The position numbers and the translations under genes were made by a program. Shown piece after piece: positions 1 to 8,879 of a stretch of 64,000 bases of DNA. The DNA lies in NCBI RefSeq assembly GCF_000746525.1, contig NZ_CP009048.1, positions 4,095,501 through 4,159,500 on the forward strand, read 5' to 3'. This DNA comes from Pseudomonas alkylphenolica. Its GTDB lineage: Bacteria > Pseudomonadota > Gammaproteobacteria > Pseudomonadales > Pseudomonadaceae. The notes beneath the pieces were generated by a model. That model worked only from the letters and a program-made list of their open reading frames with translations. It was not told the DNA's origin and did no database searches. Position 1 is the first letter of the stretch, and every line of letters starts with the position of its first letter.

Positions 1-27
1 CGCGGCGTGCGGGCCGCGCCACCAGAA

Positions 28-2241
28 TCAAATACGCCGGGCGGCGTAACGCTTGAGCATGCTCGGAACGTCGAGGATCAGCGCGATGCGCCCGTCACCG
101 GTAATGGTGGCGCCCGACATGCCCGGCGTGCCCTGGAGCATCTTGCCCAGCGGTTTGATGACCACTTCTTCCTGGCCGACCAACTGATCGACGACGAAGC
201 CGATCCGCTGGGTGCCGACCGAAAGGATCACCACGTGCCCTTCGCGTTGCTCTTCATGAGCGGCGGAACTGACCAGCCAGCGCTTGAGGTAGAACAGCGG
301 CAAGGCTTTGTCGCGAACGATGACCACCTCCTGGCCGTCGACCACGTTGGTGCGCGACAGATCCAGGTGGAAGATCTCGTTGACGTTGACCAGCGGGAAG
401 GCGAACGCCTGATTGCCCAGCATGACCATCAGGGTCGGCATGATCGCCAGGGTCAGCGGCACCTTGATGACGATCTTCGAACCCAGGCCCTTGGTCGAGT
501 AGATATTGATCGAGCCGTTGAGCTGGGAGATCTTGGTTTTCACCACGTCCATGCCCACGCCGCGTCCGGAGACATCGGAGATCTCGGTCTTGGTCGAGAA
601 ACCCGGGGCGAAGATCAGGTTGTAGCACTCGGTTTCGCTCAGGCGGTCGGCAGCATCCTTGTCCATCACCCCGCGCTTGACCGCAATCGCGCGCAGGACG
701 TTGGCGTCCATGCCCTTGCCGTCATCGGAGATCGACAGCAGGATGTGATCGCCTTCCTGCTCGGCCGACAGCACCACTTTGCCGCCGCGGGATTTACCCG
801 CCGCTTCGCGCTCTTCCGGGGTTTCGATGCCATGGTCGACGGCGTTGCGCACCAAGTGCACCAACGGGTCGGCCAAGGCTTCGACGAGGTTCTTGTCGAG
901 ATCGGTTTCTTCACCGACCAGCTCCAGGTTGATCTCTTTCTTCAACTGCCGGGCCAGGTCGCGAACCAGGCGCGGGAAACGCCCGAAGACCTTCTTGATC
1001 GGCTGCATGCGGGTTTTCATCACCGCGGTCTGCAGGTCGGCGGTCACCACGTCGAGGTTCGACACCGCCTTGGACATGGCTTCATCGCCGCTGTTCAGGC
1101 CCAGGCGTACCAGGCGGTTACGCACCAGCACCAGTTCGCCGACCATGTTCATGATCTCGTCCAGGCGCGCGGTATCGACCCGCACGGTGGTTTCCGTTTC
1201 GCTGGCGGCCTTGTCGCCCGCTGGCGCGGCTTGGCGCGCCGGGGCTGGCGCTGCGGCTTTGGCCGGTGCGGCGGCAGCGGGGGCGGCGGCAGGCTTGGCA
1301 ACAGCTGGAGCTGGCGCTGCAGCAGGCTTGGCGGCAACCGCAGCAGCTGGCGCAGCGGCCGTTGCAACGCTGTCCGCGGCGAACTTGCCCTTGCCGTGCA
1401 GCTCATCGAGCAAGGCTTCGAATTCATGCTCGGAAATATGATCGCCCGACGCCGCAGCGGCCGGCTCTGGAGCGGGCGCTACTGCACCCGGCAAGGCATC
1501 GGCGGCGAAGCTGCCTTTGCCATGCAGCTGGTCAAGCAACGCCTCGAACTCATCATCGGTGATTTCGTCGCTGGTGCTCTGGGTGGATTGCGCCACCGGC
1601 GCAGGTGCGCTGACACTGTCAGGAGCAAACTGGCCCTTGCCGTGCAACTGGTCGAGCAGCGACTCGAACTCGGCATCGGTGATTTCATCGCTGGCCGCAG
1701 CCGGTGCCTGCACCTGGGCTTCGGCCTCAGCCTTGACCGCATTGAGCGAGTCAAGCAGCTGTTCGAATTCGGTATCGGTAATGTCCGCTTCGGCGGGCGC
1801 TTCTGGCGCCTGTTCCAGCACCGGCTCAGGTGCGGCGACCGGCTCGTCAGCGGCGGGTTCAGCCAGGCGCGACAAGGCTGCCAGCAGCTCAGGCGTGGCC
1901 GGCGTGATATCGCTGCGCTCGCGCACCTGACCGAACATGCTGTTGACCGTGTCCAGGGCTTCCAGGACCACGTCCATCAGTTCGGCATCGACACGTCGCT
2001 CACCCTTGCGCAGGATGTCGAAGACGTTTTCGGCGATGTGGCAGCACTCCACCAGCTCGTTGAGCTGGAGGAAGCCGGCGCCCCCTTTTACAGTGTGAAA
2101 ACCGCGAAAGATCGCATTGAGCAGATCGGCATCATCCGGACGGCTTTCCAGCTCGACCAGTTGCTCGGACAGTTGCTCAAGAATCTCGCCGGCTTCTACC
2201 AGAAAATCCTGAAGGATTTCTTCATCGGCGCCGAAGCTCAT
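28..2241 (-). CDS. cheA: CheA chemotaxis sensor histidine kinase
   Basis: CheA autophosphorylates on receptor signals and passes phosphate to CheY and CheB. The 737 residues show an N-terminal Hpt (P1) domain with phosphoacceptor H49 in a FHTVKGG context, and a long Ala/Pro-rich linker (about 290-345). A dimerisation helix pair follows (about 350-410), then the ATPase with N box HLVRNAVDH (462-470), DDGKGMD (506-512) and GRGVGMDVV (559-567), and a C-terminal CheW-like P5 domain (about 600-737). Between P1 and the linker, where a P2 domain is expected, there are four copies of an ITDxEFExLLDxLHGKG-like motif (153-290). The ATG start gives a normal P1 beginning. It is 12 bases downstream of cheZ. 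The expected next gene, cheB, lies outside the window. Confidence 0.97.
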   Translation of the reverse strand: MSFGADEEILQDFLVEAGEILEQLSEQLVELESRPDDADLLNAIFRGFHTVKGGAGFLQLNELVECCHIAENVFDILRKGERRVDAELMDVVLEALDTVNSMFGQVRERSDITPATPELLAALSRLAEPAADEPVAAPEPVLEQAPEAPAEADITDTEFEQLLDSLNAVKAEAEAQVQAPAAASDEITDAEFESLLDQLHGKGQFAPDSVSAPAPVAQSTQSTSDEITDDEFEALLDQLHGKGSFAADALPGAVAPAPEPAAAASGDHISEHEFEALLDELHGKGKFAADSVATAAAPAAAVAAKPAAAPAPAVAKPAAAPAAAAPAKAAAPAPARQAAPAGDKAASETETTVRVDTARLDEIMNMVGELVLVRNRLVRLGLNSGDEAMSKAVSNLDVVTADLQTAVMKTRMQPIKKVFGRFPRLVRDLARQLKKEINLELVGEETDLDKNLVEALADPLVHLVRNAVDHGIETPEEREAAGKSRGGKVVLSAEQEGDHILLSISDDGKGMDANVLRAIAVKRGVMDKDAADRLSETECYNLIFAPGFSTKTEISDVSGRGVGMDVVKTKISQLNGSINIYSTKGLGSKIVIKVPLTLAIMPTLMVMLGNQAFAFPLVNVNEIFHLDLSRTNVVDGQEVVIVRDKALPLFYLKRWLVSSAAHEEQREGHVVILSVGTQRIGFVVDQLVGQEEVVIKPLGKMLQGTPGMSGATITGDGRIALILDVPSMLKRYAARRI

Positions 2242-2253
2242 TAAACGTGCTCC

Positions 2254-3042
2254 CTAAAAACCCAGACTGGACAGCAGATCGTCGACATCGTCCTGACCGG
2301 ACACAACGTCTTCACGTTTATCGGCATGAATCTGTGGACCTTCACCCCGAGTCGGATGTTTTTCTTGATCTTTTTCAGCGCGCAGCTGCTGGTGGTCATG
2401 TTCGATACCGGCAAAGCGGTCGACTTGACTGGCCATCAGCACGAGCTTGAGCAGATTGCTTTCTACTTCGGTGACCAGTGCCGTGACACGTTTGATCACC
2501 TGACCGGTCAGGTCCTGATAGTCCTGAGCCAGGAGAATGTCGTTGAGGTGGCCGGCGACCTTGCGGCTGCCTTCCTCACTACGCTCCAGGAAGCGGTCGA
2601 CGCGGTGCATCAGCTCGCGAAACTCCGGCGCAGCCACTTCGCGGCGCAAGAAGCGCTGCCAGTCGGCGCGCAGATCGCGGGCTTCGTCACTCAGCTCGTG
2701 GAGGACCGGAGTGCTCTCCTCGACCAGATCCATGGTCCGGTTCGCCGCGCCCTCGGTCAGCTTGACCACATAGGACAGGCGCTCGGTCGCATCGGTGATC
2801 TGCGAGACTTCCTCGGCCTGCGGCATTTGCGGATCGATCTGGAAACTGACGATCGCACTGTGCAGCTCACGCGTAAGCTTGCCGACTTCCTGGTACAGGC
2901 CACGGTCACGGGTCTGGTTCAGCTGATGGATCAGTTGCACCGCGTCGCCGAATTTGCCCCGCTCGAGACTGTCGACCAGTTCGTGGGCATGCTTCTTCAG
3001 TGTCGACTCGAAGCCGTCCAACGATGAATGTGTTTGCTCCAT
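2254..3042 (-). CDS. cheZ: CheZ CheY-P phosphatase
   Basis: CheZ speeds dephosphorylation of CheY-P and so ends the switching signal. The 262-residue protein is mostly helical. It carries the family signature QDYQDLTGQ at about 173-181, which holds the catalytic residues in the four-helix bundle, and it ends in a hydrophobic/acidic tail (DVDDLLSSLGF) that is the CheY-binding helix in characterised CheZ. It lies between cheY (19 bases upstream) and cheA (12 bases downstream), an order typical of Pseudomonas. Confidence 0.96.
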   Translation of the reverse strand: MEQTHSSLDGFESTLKKHAHELVDSLERGKFGDAVQLIHQLNQTRDRGLYQEVGKLTRELHSAIVSFQIDPQMPQAEEVSQITDATERLSYVVKLTEGAANRTMDLVEESTPVLHELSDEARDLRADWQRFLRREVAAPEFRELMHRVDRFLERSEEGSRKVAGHLNDILLAQDYQDLTGQVIKRVTALVTEVESNLLKLVLMASQVDRFAGIEHDHQQLRAEKDQEKHPTRGEGPQIHADKREDVVSGQDDVDDLLSSLGF

Positions 3043-3061
3043 AGCGCCCCCGTGGCGTGTC

Positions 3062-3436
3062 TTAGCTGTTGACGCGCTCGAAGATCTTCTCGATCTTTTC
3101 TTTCAGCACCTGGGCAGTGAACGGCTTGACCACATAGCCGTTGACGCCGGCCTGGGCCGCTTCGATGATCTGCTCGCGCTTGGCTTCAGCAGTCACCATC
3201 AGCACCGGCAGGTGCTTGAGGCGCTCGTCGGCACGCACTTTGCGCAGCAGGTCGATACCGGACATGCCCGGCATGTTCCAGTCGGTCACGAGAAAATCGA
3301 AATGACCGCTTTCGAGCATCGGCAGCGCCGTGTTGCCGTCATCGGCTTCCTGGGTATTGGTGAAGCCCAGGTCACGCAGCAGGTTCTTGATGATCCGCCG
3401 CATCGTCGAAAAGTCGTCGACGATGAGGATTTTCAT
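3062..3436 (-). CDS. cheY: CheY chemotaxis response regulator
   Basis: Single-domain receiver of 124 residues. It carries the acidic pair D7/D8, phosphoacceptor D52 (TDWNMPG), the TAEA switch threonine and the lysine of VVKPF. Phosphorylated CheY binds FliM to change motor rotation. The start given is the ATG that yields the usual [10 protein letters not shown] terminus. A TTG four codons upstream (3448) has a GGAGG about 5 bases ahead of it, whereas the ATG has that GGAGG 17 bases away. Initiation at TTG, adding MNKD, is therefore a real alternative. Confidence 0.93.
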   Translation of the reverse strand: MKILIVDDFSTMRRIIKNLLRDLGFTNTQEADDGNTALPMLESGHFDFLVTDWNMPGMSGIDLLRKVRADERLKHLPVLMVTAEAKREQIIEAAQAGVNGYVVKPFTAQVLKEKIEKIFERVNS

Positions 3437-3540
3437 GTCTTTGTTCAATTAGACCTCCAAGCAGTCTTTAACGCGCTCAGCGCTGAACGCGCATTCAATC
3501 AATTCGGGCACTACATTTCGCGACTGCATTGAACCTGCGT

Positions 3541-4281
3541 TCAACGCGCCCGCCATTCCCCCAGGCGACCACGCAAACGCGCCGCGCACTGGCTGTGCAA
3601 CTGGCTGACGCGCGACTCGCTGACACCCAGGACCTCACCGATTTCCTTGAGGTTCAGCTCTTCGTCGTAGTACAGCGCCAGGACCAGACGCTCGCGTTCA
3701 GGCAGGTTGGCAATGGCATCTGCCAGGGCTGCCTGAAAACGCTCGTCTTCCAGATCGCGCGAAGGCTCGAGCTGGGCACTGGCGCCGTCCTCGTGCAGGC
3801 CTTCATGTTCGCCGTCCTGTAACAGGTCGTCGAAACTGAACAGGCGGCTGCCCAGGGTGTCATTCAAAATCCCGTAGTAATCATCGAGACTCAATTGAAG
3901 TTCGGCAGCAACCTCGTGATCTTTAGCGTCACGGCCGGTTTTTGCTTCAATTGCACGAATCGCGTCACTGACCATGCGGGTATTACGGTGGACCGAGCGC
4001 GGTGCCCAGTCCCCTTTACGTACTTCGTCAAGCATTGCCCCACGGATACGGATACCGGCGTAGGTCTCGAAACTGGCACCCTTGCTCGCGTCATACTTGT
4101 TGCTGACTTCGAGCAGGCCGATCATGCCGGCCTGGATCAGATCCTCGACCTGGACACTGGCCGGCAAACGCGCCAGCAAGTGATAGGCAATACGCTTGAC
4201 CAACGGCGCGTAGCGCTCGATCAACTCGTACTGACCATCGCGAGACGCGTTGCTGTACATCCGGTATCCGCTTGCGTTCAT
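3541..4281 (-). CDS. fliA: FliA, RNA polymerase sigma-28 factor
   Basis: Sigma-28 for late flagellar and chemotaxis genes such as fliC. The 246-residue protein has sigma region 2 (about 15-85, with DLIQAGMIGLLEV), region 3, and a C-terminal region 4 helix-turn-helix (LKEIGEVLGVSESRVSQLH). The ATG at 4281 overlaps the fleN stop codon as ATGA, which indicates translational coupling. An upstream in-frame extension lacks similarity to the family and was not used. About 100 bases separate it from cheY. Confidence 0.97.
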   Translation of the reverse strand: MNASGYRMYSNASRDGQYELIERYAPLVKRIAYHLLARLPASVQVEDLIQAGMIGLLEVSNKYDASKGASFETYAGIRIRGAMLDEVRKGDWAPRSVHRNTRMVSDAIRAIEAKTGRDAKDHEVAAELQLSLDDYYGILNDTLGSRLFSFDDLLQDGEHEGLHEDGASAQLEPSRDLEDERFQAALADAIANLPERERLVLALYYDEELNLKEIGEVLGVSESRVSQLHSQCAARLRGRLGEWRAR

Positions 4282-5111
4282 AGCACAGGTCCCGCACTCG
4301 TCGGCTGCACCAGGCGCTCGACAAAAAACTCCAGGTGACCACGCGGGTTGGCAGGCAGCGGCCAGGTGTCGACCTTCTGGGCAATGGCCTTGAATGCCAG
4401 CGCGCACTTGGAACGCGGAAAGGCTTCATAGACCGCTCGCTGCTTTTGCACTGCCTTGCGCACACATTCGTCGTAAGGCACCGCGCCGACGTATTGTAGG
4501 GCGACGTCGAGGAAGCGATCAGTGACCTTGGTCAACTTGGCGAACAGGTTGCGCCCTTCCTGCGGGCTTTGCGCCATGTTGGCCAGGACCCGGAAGCGGT
4601 TCATGCCGTAATCGCGGTTGAGCAGCTTGATCAGCGCGTAGGCATCGGTGATCGAGGTCGGCTCGTCGCACACCACCAGCAGCACTTCCTGGGCTGCGCG
4701 GACAAAACTGACTACCGAGTCACCAATACCAGCAGCGGTATCGATCACCAGCACATCGAGGTTGTCGCCGATCTCGCTGAAGGCCTGAATCAGACCTGCA
4801 TGCTGGGCAGGCGCCAGGTGCACCATGCTCTGCGTGCCGGAAGCGGCGGGCACAATGCGCACGCCACCCGGCCCCTGCAGCAGCACGTCGCGCAGCTCGC
4901 AGCGGCCCTCGATCACGTCGGCCAGGGTGCGCTTGGGCGTCAGGCCGAGCAATACGTCGACATTGGCCAGGCCCAGGTCGGCATCCAGCAGCATGACCCG
5001 ACGGCCAAGCTCTGCCAGCGCCAATGACAGGTTCACCGACACATTGGTCTTGCCGACGCCACCTTTGCCGCCAGTCACGGCGATCACCTGTACGGGATGC
5101 ATGCTACCCAT
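4278..5111 (-). CDS. fleN: FleN, MinD/ParA-like flagellar number regulator
   Basis: ATPase that restrains FleQ and so limits polar flagellar number in Pseudomonas. The 277 residues start with a deviant Walker A motif GGKGGVGKT (14-22), followed by LLDADLGLANVD (Walker A') and VIDTAAGIGDSV (Walker B), typical of the MinD family. It sits between flhF and fliA and overlaps fliA by four bases, so number control (FleN) and placement (FlhF) are encoded together. Confidence 0.96.
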   Translation of the reverse strand: MGSMHPVQVIAVTGGKGGVGKTNVSVNLSLALAELGRRVMLLDADLGLANVDVLLGLTPKRTLADVIEGRCELRDVLLQGPGGVRIVPAASGTQSMVHLAPAQHAGLIQAFSEIGDNLDVLVIDTAAGIGDSVVSFVRAAQEVLLVVCDEPTSITDAYALIKLLNRDYGMNRFRVLANMAQSPQEGRNLFAKLTKVTDRFLDVALQYVGAVPYDECVRKAVQKQRAVYEAFPRSKCALAFKAIAQKVDTWPLPANPRGHLEFFVERLVQPTSAGPVL

Positions 5112-5230
5112 GTTTGTTCATTACCTTGTCTTGCTTAGACCGAGGCCACATGACCGGCTGCGCTTTCAACACCTGAAAAATGCCTGGCAGTCCATCAATG
5201 CAGATACTTTGCAACGTCTTCACAATCACC

Positions 5231-6541
5231 TCAGCCAACACGCTTGCCGGGGCTGTGGTAGAGATCAGCGAACATATCGGCCATTGCCTCTTCGCTGGGC
5301 TCGTCCTGCATCTGCACACTCACCGCGCGGCTGACCAGCTGGTGCCGACGCGGTAGGTGCAGATCGTCAGGAATGCGCGGCCCATCAGTAAGATAGGCCA
5401 CTGGCAATTCGTGACTGATGGCCAGGCTCAGGACTTCGCCGAGGCAGGCCGTTTCATCAAGCTTGGTCAGGATGCACCCTGCCAGCCCGCAGCGCTTGTA
5501 GCTGTGATAGGCGGCAGTGAGCACCTGCTTCTGGCTGGTCGTCGCCAGCACCAGATAATTTTTAGACGCAATACCACGTCCTGCCAGGGTTTCCAGCTGC
5601 ATGCGCAGGGCCGGATCACTGGCTTGCAGGCCAGCGGTATCGATCAGCACCACGCGCTTGCGCAACAACGGCTCCAGCGCCTGGGCCAGAGACTGGCCGG
5701 GATCGACGTGGGTCACCGAGACATTGAGGATGCGCCCCAGGGTCTTGAGCTGCTCCTGGGCGCCGATGCGAAAACTGTCCATGCTCACCAGCGCCAGATT
5801 CTGCGCGCCATACTTGAGCACATAACGCGCTGCCAGCTTGGCCAGGGTGGTGGTCTTGCCCATGCCCGCCGGCCCGACCATGGCGATCACCCCGCCCTCT
5901 TCGATCGGCTCGACTTCCGGCACATCGATACGCCGCGCCAGATGGGCGAGCAGCATGCGCCAGGCATGACGAGGCTCTTCGATGCCGGCGATCTGCGCCA
6001 GCAGCTCATGCGCCAGCGGGCCGGACAGACCGATACGCTGCAGACGGCGCCAGAGGTTGGCCTGCTGCGGCTGGTTACCCTGCAGCTGACTCCAGGCCAG
6101 CGAACCGAGCTGCACTTCGAGCAACTCGCGCAGGCCGCTGAGCTCGGAGCGCATGGCATCGAACAAGCGCGGGTCAACCGGCGCGGCAGCTGCAGCAACC
6201 GGTGCGGCCGGCGTTTCCACAGGCGTCTCGACTAGCGGCTCGGAGGCGGTCAGCGGCAAGCCTGCAAACAGCTGGCGGTTGCCGTCTTCGCTTTCGCTGC
6301 GGCTACTGAGCTCGGCCTGGGCGGTGACAATGCGCGACTGGGTCTTGCGCAGTTCATCTTCGAGCTCGACATTCGGAACCCGTGGCGCCAGGGCGGACAG
6401 CTTGTAGTCCAGCGCAGCCGTCAGCTCGACACCGCCAGCAATCCGTCGGTTGCCGATGATGGCGGCATCAGCCCCCAGCTCATCTCGAACCAGCTTCATG
6501 GCCTGACGCATATCGGCGGCGAAAAAACGCTTAACTTGCAT
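5231..6541 (-). CDS. flhF: FlhF, SRP-type GTPase for polar flagellum placement
   Basis: FlhF marks the cell pole for flagellum assembly. The 436 residues have a basic N-terminal B domain, a low-complexity Ala/Pro/Val stretch (about 105-125), and an NG GTPase domain with P-loop GPAGMGKTT (223-231), DTAG (301-304) and TKLDE (about 360). It starts at ATG 11 bases after flhA, so the two are likely cotranscribed. The 119-base gap before fleN shows no clear promoter. Confidence 0.96.
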   Translation of the reverse strand: MQVKRFFAADMRQAMKLVRDELGADAAIIGNRRIAGGVELTAALDYKLSALAPRVPNVELEDELRKTQSRIVTAQAELSSRSESEDGNRQLFAGLPLTASEPLVETPVETPAAPVAAAAAPVDPRLFDAMRSELSGLRELLEVQLGSLAWSQLQGNQPQQANLWRRLQRIGLSGPLAHELLAQIAGIEEPRHAWRMLLAHLARRIDVPEVEPIEEGGVIAMVGPAGMGKTTTLAKLAARYVLKYGAQNLALVSMDSFRIGAQEQLKTLGRILNVSVTHVDPGQSLAQALEPLLRKRVVLIDTAGLQASDPALRMQLETLAGRGIASKNYLVLATTSQKQVLTAAYHSYKRCGLAGCILTKLDETACLGEVLSLAISHELPVAYLTDGPRIPDDLHLPRRHQLVSRAVSVQMQDEPSEEAMADMFADLYHSPGKRVG

Positions 6542-6552
6542 AACCCACTACC

Positions 6553-8682
6553 TCAGCCGTTGGGGCCTACTGTGGCAACGATGGTAACTTGCTTGTTGTC
6601 AGGTATTTCCTGATACGCCAAAACATGCAAATTCGGTACAGCCAGGCGGCCGAAGCGCGACAGCATCGCCCGTACCGGTCCTGCGACCAGCAGGATCGCC
6701 GGTTGCCCTTGCATCTCTTGACGCTGGGCAGCCTCGATCAACGAACGCTGAAGCTTTTCGGCCATGCTCGGTTCAAGAAGAACACCGTCTTCCTGACCTT
6801 GCCCGGCCCTTTGCAGACTATTGAGCAAAATCTGTTCCAACCTTGGCTCAAGGGTGATCACAGGCAGCTCGGACTCAACGCCGACAATGCTTTGCACGAT
6901 AGCGCGACACAATCCGACGCGCACCACCGCCACCAGCGCGGCGGTATCTTGACTCTTGACCGCATTGTTGGCGATCGCCTCGGCAATGCTGCGGATATCA
7001 CGCACCGGCACCTGCTCGGCGAGCAACGCCTGCAGGACCTTGAGCAGCCCCGACAACGAAATGACACCCGGCACCAACTCTTCGGCAAGCTTGGGCGAGG
7101 CCTTGGCCAACACCTGCAGCAGTTGTTGGACTTCCTCGTGGCCAATCAGTTCGTGGCAGTGCTTGTGCAGAATCTGGTTCAGGTGGGTCGCAACCACGGT
7201 ACTGGCATCCACCACGGTGTAACCCAGCGATTGCGCCTGACTGCGCTGATTGACATCGATCCACACCGCTTCCAGCCCGAACGCCGGGTCGCGGGCGGCA
7301 ATACCGTTGAGGGTGCCAAAGACCTGTCCGGGGTTGATGGCCAGCTCGCGATCGGGATAGATCTCGGCCTCGGCCAGGATCACCCCCATCAGGGTCAGGC
7401 GATAGGCGCTGGGCGCCAGGTCGAGGTTGTCGCGGATATGCACCGTGGGCATGAGAAAACCCAGGTCCTGGGAGAGCTTCTTGCGCACTCCCTTGATCCG
7501 CGCCAGCAGTTGTCCACCCTGATTGCGGTCGACCAGGGGAATCAGCCGATAGCCGACCTCCAGGCCGATCATGTCGATCGGCGTGACATCGTCCCAGCCC
7601 AGCTCCTTGGTTTCCATAGCGCGCTGCGGCGAGGGCAACAGGTCCTGCTGGCGCTGAACTTCCTCCTGGGCTTTGACCTTGGCCAGGTTCTGCTTGCGCC
7701 ACAGCCAATAGGCACCGCCAGCGGCCACCAGGCCCAGGCTCAGGAAGGCGAAGTGCGGCATGCCCGGCACCAGGCCCATGACGATCATGATCCCCGCCGA
7801 TACCCCCAGCGCCTTGGGCGAAGTGAACATCTGCCGGTTGATCTGGTTACCCATGTCTTCGGAACCGGAGGCACGGGTCACCATGATGGCTGCAGCGGTG
7901 GACAACAGCAGTGATGGCAATTGCGCCACCAAACCGTCACCGATGGTCAGCAAGGCATAGACTCTACCGGCATCGCCGAAGGTCATGCCGTGCTGGAACA
8001 TACCGACCAGCATGCCGCCGATCAGGTTGATGAAGAGGATCAGCAGACCGGCGATGGCGTCACCGCGAACGAACTTGCTGGCACCGTCCATCGAACCGTA
8101 GAACTCGGCCTCCTGAGCCACTTCAGAGCGTCGCGCCTTGGCCTGGGCCTGATCGATCAGACCGGCGTTGAGGTCGGCGTCGATGGCCATCTGCTTGCCC
8201 GGCATTGCATCGAGGGTGAAACGTGCGCTCACCTCGGAAATACGCCCGGCACCCTTGGTCACCACCACGAAGTTGATGATCATCAGGATCGCGAACACCA
8301 CGATACCGACCACGTAGTTGCCGCCGATCACCACCTCACCGAAGGCCTGGATCACTTTACCGGCGGCAGCATGACCATCTTGACCATGAAGCATGACCAC
8401 CCGCGTAGAGGCCACGTTCAGCGCCAGGCGCAGCAAGGTTGCCACCAGCAGGATGGTTGGAAACGCAGCGAAATCGAGGGGGCGCAGGGCGTAGACGCAG
8501 ACCAGCAGGACCACGATCGACAGCGCGATGTTGAAGGTGAAGAACACGTCGAGCAAAAACGGCGGGATCGGCAACATCATCATTGCCAGCATCACCAGCA
8601 GCAACAGCGGCACACCCAGATTCCCCCGGCCTAACCCGGCCAGGTTGTTACGGGCATTGCTGATTAACTGAGAGCGATCCAC
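6553..8682 (-). CDS. flhA: FlhA flagellar export gate protein
   Basis: Major inner-membrane component of the flagellar type III export gate. It is 709 residues: about eight hydrophobic segments in the first 330, then a large soluble domain that docks chaperone-substrate complexes. The conserved loop GRISEVSARFTLDAMPGKQ is present. The start is GTG with GAGG seven bases ahead, and no competing ATG fits. A candidate sigma-54 promoter and a REP palindrome lie in the 197-base gap from flhB, so flhA appears to begin a new transcript. Confidence 0.97.
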   Translation of the reverse strand: MDRSQLISNARNNLAGLGRGNLGVPLLLLVMLAMMMLPIPPFLLDVFFTFNIALSIVVLLVCVYALRPLDFAAFPTILLVATLLRLALNVASTRVVMLHGQDGHAAAGKVIQAFGEVVIGGNYVVGIVVFAILMIINFVVVTKGAGRISEVSARFTLDAMPGKQMAIDADLNAGLIDQAQAKARRSEVAQEAEFYGSMDGASKFVRGDAIAGLLILFINLIGGMLVGMFQHGMTFGDAGRVYALLTIGDGLVAQLPSLLLSTAAAIMVTRASGSEDMGNQINRQMFTSPKALGVSAGIMIVMGLVPGMPHFAFLSLGLVAAGGAYWLWRKQNLAKVKAQEEVQRQQDLLPSPQRAMETKELGWDDVTPIDMIGLEVGYRLIPLVDRNQGGQLLARIKGVRKKLSQDLGFLMPTVHIRDNLDLAPSAYRLTLMGVILAEAEIYPDRELAINPGQVFGTLNGIAARDPAFGLEAVWIDVNQRSQAQSLGYTVVDASTVVATHLNQILHKHCHELIGHEEVQQLLQVLAKASPKLAEELVPGVISLSGLLKVLQALLAEQVPVRDIRSIAEAIANNAVKSQDTAALVAVVRVGLCRAIVQSIVGVESELPVITLEPRLEQILLNSLQRAGQGQEDGVLLEPSMAEKLQRSLIEAAQRQEMQGQPAILLVAGPVRAMLSRFGRLAVPNLHVLAYQEIPDNKQVTIVATVGPNG

Positions 8683-8745
8683 CGGTATTCCTCGTCTAGC
8701 TCAAGCAAAACTTTGACGCGTTTCTGACGCGCGCTGCGCTGCCTT

Positions 8746-8761
8746 TGCAAGAAGCTTTCCA
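8746..8761 (-). promoter_or_regulatory. Candidate sigma-54 promoter of flhA
   Basis: On the minus strand the sequence reads TGGAAA-GCTTC-TTGCA. The invariant GG and GC dinucleotides are at sigma-54 spacing, although the -24 box is AAA where CAC is usual. It lies about 65 bases upstream of the flhA GTG and after the REP palindrome. Confidence 0.6.
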
Positions 8762-8803
8762 ACTTTGAGGAATGCGGCGTTTTTGTGTGGAGGCGGGCTT
8801 ACT

Positions 8804-8873
8804 GTGGGAGCGGGCTTGCCCCGCGATTGCGATCTGTCAGCCATATCGCATCGCGGGGCAAGCCCGCTCCCAC
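8804..8873. repeat. REP-type inverted repeat pair
   Basis: Two oppositely oriented copies of GTGGGAGCGGGCTTGCCCCG flank about 25 bases. This is the Pseudomonas REP palindrome. It sits directly after the flhB stop and may limit read-through or protect the 3' end of the fliL-flhB mRNA. Confidence 0.85.
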
Positions 8874-8879
8874 CGAGCC

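Noticed and set aside
1..27. Start of cheB downstream of cheA
   Set aside because: Only 27 bases are present before the window edge and they contain no start codon on the minus strand.
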